Positions 7,331 to 13,109 of a stretch of 15,190 nt of DNA are shown here, piece by piece (within the stretch, counting starts at the first letter, position 1; every line of letters begins with the position of its first letter). The translations under genes were made by a program, and so were the position numbers. A model generated the notes under the pieces. It had not been told where the DNA came from, searched no databases, and worked only from the letters and a program-made list of their open reading frames with translations. Location of the stretch: contig CANROR010000023.1 of assembly GCA_947632275.1 (NCBI GenBank), positions 1 through 15,190 on the forward strand. Direction: 5' to 3'. The stretch comes from an uncultured Bacilli bacterium (lineage in GTDB: Bacteria; Bacillota_I; Bacilli_A; RF39; UBA660).

Positions 7331-7622
7331 AAGCTGCTTCGTAAACACTTACCTTTTTGCGAGATTTGCCGCTTCTTTCGTATTTAACTGTACCCGCGAC
7401 TTTGGCAAAAAGCGTATGATCTTTACCCATACCAACATTTTTACCAGGGAAAATTTTCGTTCCTCTTTGGCGATAAATGATAGCACCGGCTTTAGCCATT
7501 TGGCCATCAGCTAATTTAGCACCTAAACGACGACCAGCAGAATCCCGACCATTATCAGTTGAAGATTGTCCTTTTTTATGGGCAAATCTTTGAATATCTA
7601 ACTTAATATATAACTTAAACAT
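7329..7622 (-). CDS. rpmA: Ribosomal protein L27 with cleavable N-terminal extension
   Basis: L27 is a 50S protein whose N-terminal tail reaches the peptidyl-transferase centre. The 97-residue protein carries the Firmicutes extension MFKLYIKLDIQRF, followed by AHKKGQSSTDNGRDS, which is the mature start. The extension must be removed by Prp, encoded just upstream. In Staphylococcus aureus the equivalent site is LQFF before A; here it is IQRF before A, and the extension is 13 rather than 9 residues. The body (RRLGAKLADGQ, then GAIIYRQRGTKIFPGKNVGMGKDHTLFA) is standard. A GGAGG ribosome site lies within the last codons of prp, and the ATG is 2 bases after the prp stop, so translation is coupled. 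The terminator hairpin begins in the stop codon. Confidence 0.98.
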   Translation of the reverse strand: MFKLYIKLDIQRFAHKKGQSSTDNGRDSAGRRLGAKLADGQMAKAGAIIYRQRGTKIFPGKNVGMGKDHTLFAKVAGTVKYERSGKSRKKVSVYEAA

Positions 7623-7624
7623 AC

Positions 7625-7924
7625 TTAGCCTCCTTTTTTAATTATTTTAATATTCTCCGGATATTGGTTTTCAATTTCTTCCAATAATCCGACCATATTA
7701 TCGAGTAAAATGGTTACTACAGTACTTTTATGCAAAATTTCGATTTTAAGTAATTTTTTATTGTCCACAAAATTAATGGCACTTTTATCAATATTGAAGA
7801 TGCCATTAACACTAGTATAAATAATACTAGAGACACTAGCACAAACAATATCATTGCCCGAATTTGCAAAGCCTGCATGCCCTTTTACTCTTATTTCTTT
7901 ATTTGTAACTTCAATTGTAATCAT
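7625..7924 (-). CDS. prp: Ribosomal-processing cysteine protease Prp
   Basis: Prp (YsxB family) is the cysteine protease that cuts the N-terminal extension from L27 in Firmicutes. The 99-residue protein shows the catalytic pair in the usual context: His16 in KGHAGFA and Cys28 in GNDIVCASVS. The gene lies between rplU and rpmA, as in Bacillus and Staphylococcus. Its ATG is 2 bases after the rplU stop and has no clear ribosome site of its own, so it is likely translated by coupling. Its last codons (KKGG) also supply the GGAGG ribosome site of rpmA. Together with the visible extension on L27 this makes the substrate relationship strong. Confidence 0.96.
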   Translation of the reverse strand: MITIEVTNKEIRVKGHAGFANSGNDIVCASVSSIIYTSVNGIFNIDKSAINFVDNKKLLKIEILHKSTVVTILLDNMVGLLEEIENQYPENIKIIKKGG

Positions 7925-7926
7925 TA

Positions 7927-8226
7927 TTAACCATTAATCTTTTTAACAACTAAACAAGTATATGGTTGCCGATGACCTTGAGTCTTGCGATATTTCTTTT
8001 TAGGCCGATATTTGAAGACTTTAATCTTTTTACTTCGGCCTTGTTTTTCGACTGTACAAACAACTGTTGCGCCAACTACATAAGGATTACCAGATTTACC
8101 ATCAACAAATAAGACTTTATCAAAAGTAACATCTTTGCCTACTTCAACATCTAATTTTTCCACATAAATTTTGTCGTTTTCCGATACGTAGTATTGTTTT
8201 CCACCTGTTTCAAAAATAGCTTTCAT
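7927..8226 (-). CDS. rplU: Ribosomal protein L21
   Basis: L21 is a 50S subunit protein that binds 23S rRNA, and is a first gene of this operon across Firmicutes. The 99-residue sequence has the normal length, begins MKAIFETGGKQYYVSENDKI, and contains the typical basic RSKKIKVFKYRPKKKYRKTQGHRQ segment in two adjoining parts (about residues 65-88). The ATG follows a strong TAGGAGGT ribosome site at 8239-8232. It is preceded by an 88-base structured leader of the L21 type with its own promoter, which suggests feedback control by the protein on its own mRNA. Confidence 0.98.
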   Translation of the reverse strand: MKAIFETGGKQYYVSENDKIYVEKLDVEVGKDVTFDKVLFVDGKSGNPYVVGATVVCTVEKQGRSKKIKVFKYRPKKKYRKTQGHRQPYTCLVVKKING

Positions 8227-8314
8227 TTCATACCTCCTAACTTAAGACGCGCCGTTAAGGTAACAATTGTTTTAAAACCTTTTTCGAGCGGTTTTTTTCG
8301 AAATTACTTAAAAC
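8227..8314 (-). promoter_or_regulatory. L21-type ribosomal protein leader
   Basis: The untranslated leader of rplU can fold into nested helices on the minus strand. AAGGT (8281-8277) pairs with ACCTT (8261-8257) around a loop containing the palindrome AACAATTGTT. CCG (8291-8289) pairs with CGG (8254-8252). A possible closing helix joins TTTAAG near the 5' end with CTTAAG (8246-8241), right before the ribosome site. Rfam describes an L21 leader (RF00559) in this position in low-GC Gram-positives; the match by position and general shape is my inference, and I have not aligned it to the model. Binding of free L21 would be expected to lower expression of the operon. Confidence 0.65.
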
Positions 8315-8320
8315 GTTTTA

Positions 8321-8349
8321 AGTTTATCAAAAATATTAGTTCTTGTCAA
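8321..8349 (-). promoter_or_regulatory. Promoter of the rplU-prp-rpmA operon
   Basis: The minus strand has a perfect TTGACA (8349-8344), a 17-base spacer and TAAACT (8326-8321, four of six). Transcription would start near 8314, at the beginning of the structured leader. Confidence 0.65.
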
Positions 8350-8394
8350 TTATTTGGCTAATATTTCTTTAAATTTTATGCCTAATTTCTTTTT

Positions 8395-9237
8395 TTATTT
8401 AACTAAACGCCGAACTGGCGAATTTAATATTTCTTCTTGCCAATTAATATTGTGTTTATGGATTCCAAAGATTGAGGCAATATCCTTATTATCGTATTGC
8501 GGTAACGCAAACGCTAAAATTTGACCAAGTAAGCCATCACTTAAATTATTTAATTCCATAAAAGGAACCCGATAAGCATTATTAATTTTTAACATATAAT
8601 AACTTAATAATTTAATAATATTATCATCTTTTTTAAGAGGATAATTTCTTTTACTAATATCGACACCATAGCTATATTTTTCTTCAGTAAAAGTAATAAT
8701 TTGGCCCCTATTTTCGATAGTTTTATTTATTTTATGCGCGTTACCGCTTTTAGCTTCATAAAAAATACCTAACGAATCATTAAATTCTTTAAACTCAACA
8801 TGTTCATAACCTCTTATTTGATCAAAAGAATCTAATAAAACTTGATTAGAAAGAAGCGGAATATTAAATTCAAATTCTTTATAATTACCATGAAAAACTT
8901 GCAGATTTATTTTTCTTTCATAGTTTCCTAAAATAGGAAAATTAATCTTAAAATTAATGACACAATGATAATTATTAAAATCTAAATAACAATTAATTTG
9001 GTTTTCTTCATGATAATTTTTTAATTTATAACTTGCCACAAATTTTAGCTTTTCTTCGCTTCCTTGTATTTCCAAGGAATCTTTACTAAAGTAAGCATGC
9101 CCAATTTTATTGTTATTTTTATTTAAAATACTTATTTCTTCCCATTGAGTAAATTGCTTAGGCATTTCTAATTTATAACCTAACATATTTAAAAAAATAA
9201 TCCCCGGTTTTATTCTTTGTTCAAAATCTACTTCCAT
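8395..9237 (-). CDS. Unknown protein, downstream member of a tandem paralogous pair
   Basis: I do not recognise this 280-residue protein. It has no signal peptide or membrane segment, so it should be cytoplasmic. It is mostly beta-rich and polar, ending in a helical part. It resembles its upstream neighbour at three ordered places: a KIGHAYF segment near residue 45, an AHKIN segment near 167, and a C-terminal block LAFALPQYDNKDIASIFGIH (about 242-261). That last block looks like a helix-turn-helix (a DIASIFGI core), which is only a guess. The start at 9237 is preferred over an ATG two codons earlier because GAGG then lies 6 bases away. It is 9 bases from the upstream gene, so the two share one mRNA. 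It ends upstream of the rplU promoter, with no clear terminator between. Confidence 0.75.
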   Translation of the reverse strand: MEVDFEQRIKPGIIFLNMLGYKLEMPKQFTQWEEISILNKNNNKIGHAYFSKDSLEIQGSEEKLKFVASYKLKNYHEENQINCYLDFNNYHCVINFKINFPILGNYERKINLQVFHGNYKEFEFNIPLLSNQVLLDSFDQIRGYEHVEFKEFNDSLGIFYEAKSGNAHKINKTIENRGQIITFTEEKYSYGVDISKRNYPLKKDDNIIKLLSYYMLKINNAYRVPFMELNNLSDGLLGQILAFALPQYDNKDIASIFGIHKHNINWQEEILNSPVRRLVK

Positions 9238-9246
9238 TTTCATCCT

Positions 9247-10113
9247 CTATTTTTCGCGTTTTAAAGTTTTAACATGTTCATTTGACCAATATTCAATTAA
9301 ATTTTGATTGGCAATTAAGATATTCTTTTTTGCTAAGCCAAATAAATTGCCAATTTCTTCTTCCTTATATTCGGGATAAGCTAGAGTTAAAAGTGCAGAT
9401 AGCCACCCTTTTAAAGCTTCATTTGTTTCGCAAATTGGATTTTGAAAATTAGGATCTAATTCTTTCATTAAAGAAAACATTTGGCAATCGGCAAAATAAT
9501 TTTTTTCTTTAAAAGTTGAACTATTAAAATTCATGCATTTATGCGTAATAAAGGTTGTCGGTTTAGCTAGCATACAAGGCGCTAAACCATTAACGCCAAC
9601 TTCATAATTTATTTTATGATTAACATCATTATTTTCATAAGCATAATCAATTATATAATTCTTTGGATCAATTATTAATTTTTCTTCATAATGGGAAGTT
9701 TTAATAATTGTTTTAAATAATTCCGGTTCATTTAAAGCAAAAGCTACTTTTTGTTCTAAATTTTCTAGTTTACCATTAGCACTAACAAAATATTTATTAC
9801 CTATTTTTTGCTTTAAAGTATTTATTTTAAATTGACCATTGGCATATGATTCTTTGGTTTTAAATTCATATTCTACTTGATAAGGTTCTTCTACATTAAT
9901 AGAAGCTTTTAAACTATCCTTAATTAAAATATTTATTTGATCATTAAGATAATAAACCTGACCGATTACGACGCCATTTTGAAATATAGAATAACGATAT
10001 TTTTTCGCAATAAACCAATTAATTAATTGATTATTTAAAATGACATCATTTTTTAAAGATAAACTAGCTAAATATACTTTGGTAGTCTTTAAAGCTTCTT
10101 CCATTTTCGACAT
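9247..10113 (-). CDS. Unknown protein, upstream member of a tandem paralogous pair
   Basis: I do not recognise this 288-residue protein. It appears cytoplasmic: no signal peptide or membrane helix. It shares with its downstream neighbour a VIGQVYY segment (near residue 47), an NHKIN segment (near 163) and the C-terminal block LTLAYPEYKEEEIGNLFGLA (near 244-263), in the same order, so the pair probably arose by duplication and has diverged strongly. Start: the frame opens with GTG at 10125, but the ATG at 10113 is better placed, 8 or so bases after GGGTGAG. A perfect-consensus promoter lies just upstream, so the pair can be expressed apart from the envelope operon before it. In Bacillus spoIVFB is followed directly by rplU, so this pair is an insertion relative to that order. 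Confidence 0.75.
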   Translation of the reverse strand: MSKMEEALKTTKVYLASLSLKNDVILNNQLINWFIAKKYRYSIFQNGVVIGQVYYLNDQINILIKDSLKASINVEEPYQVEYEFKTKESYANGQFKINTLKQKIGNKYFVSANGKLENLEQKVAFALNEPELFKTIIKTSHYEEKLIIDPKNYIIDYAYENNDVNHKINYEVGVNGLAPCMLAKPTTFITHKCMNFNSSTFKEKNYFADCQMFSLMKELDPNFQNPICETNEALKGWLSALLTLAYPEYKEEEIGNLFGLAKKNILIANQNLIEYWSNEHVKTLKREK

Positions 10114-10140
10114 AAAATGTCTCACCCACTTCTAAAAGAT

Positions 10141-10168
10141 ATTATAAGGTAAAATTATTATTTGTCAA
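10141..10168 (-). promoter_or_regulatory. Perfect-consensus promoter of the paralogous pair
   Basis: The minus strand has TTGACA (10168-10163), a 16-base spacer and TATAAT (10146-10141): both hexamers match the sigma-A consensus completely. The -35 box overlaps the last codons of spoIVFB. Transcription would start near 10134, about 21 bases before the chosen ATG. Confidence 0.75.
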
Positions 10169-10898
10169 ACATTTCTTTAAGCTTTGCTTTTTCGCTTTTA
10201 ATTCCCTCTTTTTCAATGAAATATTGATAAGTATCTTTTTTTAAAATATTTAGATTTCCTTTTCTCGTACTAATATTTTTAAACGAAAAATTTTTTAAAA
10301 AGCGTTCTAATAAAAAACGATTATAAATATAATTTTTATTTTGATAATATTCATAGGTTTTATAGATTAACAAAGCAATGATTAAATAATTATTTAAAGA
10401 ATTAGTATAATCTATAATTAAAAATAAAATAATATTAAAAATCGAAATTATAATTGTTAAGATATAGCTTTTTTGAAAAGAAAAAAATTTATTTAAAAAA
10501 CTCGAGGTAATGATACTCCCATCTAAAGGAATAATGGGTAGCATATTAAACATAATAATCGACGTATTATAACTAAAAATTAATTCCTTGGTATAATTAC
10601 TTAAAAAAGGTAAAAAGATTAGACCATAAATAAAGATTTGGAATAATACGCCACCCCAAGCTATAATTAATTCTTTATTAATGGCCGTATTTAGATCTTT
10701 TTCGACTTTTGTTATCCCCCCAAAGGGATAAATATTAATGGAAATTATTTTATAACCTAAAAGCTTAATAAAAAAAACATGGCCCATTTCGTGAATTAAT
10801 ATAATAAAAAAAATAATTAAAGCATTTTTAATTAAACCACAAAAAAAGAATAAAATAAGAAAGTAAATTGTTAAACTACTAATTTTTATATTCTTCAT
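10158..10898 (-). CDS. spoIVFB: SpoIVFB-like intramembrane metalloprotease (M50)
   Basis: This is a site-2-type zinc protease that cuts substrates within or next to the membrane; in Bacillus the family member activates pro-sigma-K in the mother cell. The 246-residue protein has four or more hydrophobic segments, the zinc motif HEMGH (His36, Glu37, His40) and the third-ligand motif NMLPIIPLDG (Asn118 to Gly127, Asp126), in the form typical of SpoIVFB. It is shorter than the Bacillus protein (288 residues) and I see no clear CBS domain at the C-terminus. It overlaps the SpoIVFA-like gene by 20 bases and has no ribosome site, so translation is probably coupled. The order after mreC-mreD-spoIVFA supports the name. 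Whether this organism sporulates cannot be told; the substrate could be different. Confidence 0.9.
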   Translation of the reverse strand: MKNIKISSLTIYFLILFFFCGLIKNALIIFFIILIHEMGHVFFIKLLGYKIISINIYPFGGITKVEKDLNTAINKELIIAWGGVLFQIFIYGLIFLPFLSNYTKELIFSYNTSIIMFNMLPIIPLDGSIITSSFLNKFFSFQKSYILTIIISIFNIILFLIIDYTNSLNNYLIIALLIYKTYEYYQNKNYIYNRFLLERFLKNFSFKNISTRKGNLNILKKDTYQYFIEKEGIKSEKAKLKEMFDK

Positions 10899-11490
10899 AT
10901 TTAATAAAATTATTATCTTTTTTAATTACTAAATATAAATTTTCGCCATTTACTTCGCCAATTGGCGTATCTTTTTCAATATAATCATATAGTTTGACGG
11001 CAACATTTTGAATATTCCCATACCAAATATCGGCTCCATCGTTACCTTGGACAATAACGGTATTACCATATCCTTCTTTTTCGCCAATATAAACCACAAT
11101 TCCCCCATTTAAATTACTAACTAGCGAATTACTATTAACGACTAGCTTTTCTCCATCTTGATAGTCTTCAATTTGTTTATAAACTAAAGCTCCACTGAAA
11201 ACGGTTTTTTCTTTAACTTCCACTTGGGGAGCAACTTCGCCAAATAAATCTTCATACCAATTTTTTATTTTTGTAAAAGGTAGGCTTTCCGTGAAAACAT
11301 ACTCTTTATATAATAAAAGATTTTTATCACTCGTTTTAATATAAATTAAGCTTATTAAAAAAAGAATAATACTAACTAATACTTTGGTTATAAAGTTACT
11401 TATTTTTTTACTTTTACTTGGTAATTTTACCTTAACAACATTTCTTTTTTTGCGTTTAAAATCTGCAATATAAGTATTAATATCATTCAA
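10879..11490 (-). CDS. spoIVFA: SpoIVFA-like protein with degenerate M23 domain
   Basis: SpoIVFA holds SpoIVFB inactive in a membrane complex until a signal arrives. This 203-residue protein has a basic cytoplasmic N-terminus, one membrane helix (about residues 34-52), an external linker with KIKNWYEDLFGEVAP resembling the family, and a C-terminal LytM/M23-like fold (GIVVYIGEKEGYGNTVIV, then GEVNGENLYLVI). The zinc ligands of active M23 enzymes are missing: Asn stands at the expected Y-H position and NLY replaces HLH, as expected for a non-catalytic regulator. Start: the frame can open with TTG at 11505, but the TTG at 11490 has GGGTGA 7-8 bases before it, nearly the same arrangement as at obgE, and is preferred. 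No in-frame ATG exists nearby. The ribosome site covers the mreD stop codon. Confidence 0.85.
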   Translation of the reverse strand: MNDINTYIADFKRKKRNVVKVKLPSKSKKISNFITKVLVSIILFLISLIYIKTSDKNLLLYKEYVFTESLPFTKIKNWYEDLFGEVAPQVEVKEKTVFSGALVYKQIEDYQDGEKLVVNSNSLVSNLNGGIVVYIGEKEGYGNTVIVQGNDGADIWYGNIQNVAVKLYDYIEKDTPIGEVNGENLYLVIKKDNNFIKYEEYKN

Positions 11491-11497
11491 TTTATAT

Positions 11498-11887
11498 TCA
11501 CCCAATTAAGCTTATGTTGCTCCTTTTATTTTTATAACTAATCATGATAAAAATTAGATTAAATAGATAAATTAATATTAAAGAAGATAAATTAATATTT
11601 TTAAATATTAAATTCATTAAAAGAAAATAACTAAAAAAATTAAAACTATTATACAAACAGTAAGTGAAAAAATTATTTAAATTTAGATTTAATAAATATT
11701 TTTTTATTAAATATAGACTAACAATAATTAAAGTATTAATAAAATATGTCTGCATAATAAATAAATCAATTATTAAAGCAATTACTAAGTTATAAAAAAA
11801 ATCTTTGGTACTAATATTAATTAAAAAAAAGTAACTGGAATAAGACGTAAAATTATAAATTAAAATATCTAAAAGTAAATAAATCAT
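11498..11887 (-). CDS. mreD: MreD-like membrane protein
   Basis: MreD is a polytopic membrane component of the rod-shape (elongasome) complex. The 129-residue product is almost wholly hydrophobic, with about four membrane segments, and is very rich in Ile, Leu, Phe and Asn. Sequence signal alone is weak; the name rests on size, topology and position directly after mreC. It is shorter than typical MreD (about 160-170 residues). The ATG overlaps the mreC stop as ATGA, with AGGTG just upstream. The gene ends in TGA and the ribosome site of the SpoIVFA-like gene overlaps that stop. Confidence 0.75.
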   Translation of the reverse strand: MIYLLLDILIYNFTSYSSYFFLINISTKDFFYNLVIALIIDLFIMQTYFINTLIIVSLYLIKKYLLNLNLNNFFTYCLYNSFNFFSYFLLMNLIFKNINLSSLILIYLFNLIFIMISYKNKRSNISLIG

Positions 11888-12567
11888 ACTGCACCTACAA
11901 CATAAACATAATTAATTTTGGCTAAATTAGCCATTAAATCAACTTGAATTATTTTTTCAATTTCCAAATTATCTAAATTTATTTCTTTTACCTTCCCAAT
12001 TAAAATATTGCCAGGCAAATTACCGATCCCTGAAGTATAAATTTCAGTATCTTTAGTTACTTCAGCATAATTAGTAATATTACTAACTACTAACTTAGCA
12101 TCTTGCATTTGTAAAATACCATACGTATTATTTATTTTAACCGATATCTTACTTTCTTTATTGGTTAACAAGCGCACTAAAGAAGAGTTTTTATTAACTT
12201 TTTTTATAACGCCAATTAAACCATTTTGGTCCATAACGGCCATGCCTTTTTTTAAGCCATCATTTTGCCCTTTAAAAATAGTTATTTCTTCTTGAAAATT
12301 ATAAATATCGCGGAATTTTACTTTAGAGACAATATATTGGCGATTAGTTTTTTCATAAAAGTTTACAGCTTCTTTTAACTCTTTATTTTCGATAGCTAAA
12401 TTTTTATTTTCATCGGTTTTTAAAATTTCGGCATTCAAAATAGCATCACTTTTTATAAAAAGTAAATCTAAAGAATTGCTAAAAGCCACAATTAAAAAAA
12501 CAATTATTAAAATAATATATTCAATTTTTCTTTTATTCATATTTTTAGTATGTTTAATTTTTAGCAT
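11884..12567 (-). CDS. mreC: Rod shape-determining protein MreC
   Basis: MreC is a membrane-anchored scaffold of the cell-wall elongation complex. The protein has a short basic tail, one membrane helix (about residues 17-36), a coiled coil (about 45-75, with ENKELKEAVNFYEKTNR) and the paired beta-barrel region with the family signatures DGLKKGMAV, GLIGVIKKV, SLVRLLTN and TSGIGNLPGNILIGKV. The start is uncertain: the frame extends to a TTG at 12576, an ATG at 12567 is taken here, and an ATG at 12540 (MNKRKIEYII) would also fit the usual short cytoplasmic tail. None has a clear ribosome site, and the first two overlap the end of the SPOR gene, so coupled translation is likely. It ends in ATGA with mreD. 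No mreB lies beside it in this window. Confidence 0.93.
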   Translation of the reverse strand: MLKIKHTKNMNKRKIEYIILIIVFLIVAFSNSLDLLFIKSDAILNAEILKTDENKNLAIENKELKEAVNFYEKTNRQYIVSKVKFRDIYNFQEEITIFKGQNDGLKKGMAVMDQNGLIGVIKKVNKNSSLVRLLTNKESKISVKINNTYGILQMQDAKLVVSNITNYAEVTKDTEIYTSGIGNLPGNILIGKVKEINLDNLEIEKIIQVDLMANLAKINYVYVVGAV

Positions 12568-12994
12568 ATAATGCAAAAATATCTAATTCATTTTGACAAA
12601 GTTTAGTTATGGCTTCTTTTTGGTTAGTAGCTTTTAATAATTCGTCGTTAGCTTCTAATTCTTTTTTAAAGTCATTATTAATAGTTATTTTTTTTACATA
12701 ATAATTTATTTTGTTTTCATCGTAATAAGCCTGCATTTTTTCATTATTATTTAAAGTCGCACAAGTTAAGACCCGATAAAAGTCTTCATTTTCATAAACA
12801 ATTGAACTATCATAATTGCTAGCAAAATTCTCGGCATTAGAAGCATTGGTAAAAACCCCAACTTGAAATAAATATAAAGTATTTTCATCCGTTTCTAAAG
12901 CAATTACTTCTTTATTGACATCTTTATAAAAAAGATAAGCCAAAATACCCCCGATTAAAACTGCTCCAATTATTAACTTTAGATATGTTTTCAT
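12554..12994 (-). CDS. Membrane-anchored SPOR-domain-like protein
   Basis: The 146-residue protein has a short cytoplasmic start, one membrane helix (about residues 5-23) and an external domain resembling SPOR. The motif LFQVGVFTNASNAENFA (about 42-58) followed by YENEDFYRVL (about 67-76) matches the SPOR pattern of QVG-F-----A---A and a later YRV. SPOR domains bind glycan strands stripped of side peptides, mainly at division septa. A roughly 40-residue tail with two cysteines follows. It is the first gene of the mreC-mreD-spoIVFA-spoIVFB operon. In Bacillus the SPOR-type protein SpoIIB lies upstream of mreBCD, so it could be a positional counterpart; that is inference. The ATG follows AGGTGAT. 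Confidence 0.75.
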   Translation of the reverse strand: MKTYLKLIIGAVLIGGILAYLFYKDVNKEVIALETDENTLYLFQVGVFTNASNAENFASNYDSSIVYENEDFYRVLTCATLNNNEKMQAYYDENKINYYVKKITINNDFKKELEANDELLKATNQKEAITKLCQNELDIFALYAKN

Positions 12995-13010
12995 CTTATC
13001 ACCTATTAAA

Positions 13011-13043
13011 GTTATACAATAGGAAAAGAAAAAAATTTGTCGA
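13011..13043 (-). promoter_or_regulatory. Possible promoter of the envelope operon
   Basis: The minus strand has TCGACA (13043-13038, five of six), a 16-base spacer and TATTGT (13021-13016, four of six); an overlapping TATAAC (13016-13011) is an alternative -10. Transcription would start near 13009-13004, close to the AGGTGAT ribosome site. The -35 box touches the T-tract of the upstream terminator. Some promoter is needed here because a strong terminator precedes the operon. Confidence 0.4.
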
Positions 13044-13084
13044 AAAAAGAAATAAATATTGATATTTCTACCAATATTTATTTC
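13043..13084 (-). terminator. Strong intrinsic terminator after the GLUG/LamG surface gene
   Basis: Minus strand: GAAATAAATATTG, a 10-base loop, then CAATATTTATTTC, a perfect 13-base stem followed by six T residues (13048-13043). It lies 25 bases past the stop codon of the surface-protein gene and separates it from the envelope operon. Confidence 0.85.
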
Positions 13085-13109
13085 ATGTTGAGTATTTTAA
13101 AATCACATT

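Noticed and set aside
7323..7514. Plus-strand open frame overlapping rpmA.
   Set aside because: It is antisense to the highly conserved L27 sequence and overlaps the terminator.
8341..8394. Possible terminator after the tandem unknown genes (GGC ... GCC).
   Set aside because: The stem is only three pairs with a long loop and no T-tract, so transcription may run on into the rplU leader.
11498..11887. Possible use of TGA as Trp, as in some Mollicutes.
   Set aside because: mreC ends in a classic ATGA overlap with mreD, and tryptophans in conserved positions (for example in PpdK and ObgE) are encoded by TGG, so the standard bacterial code fits.
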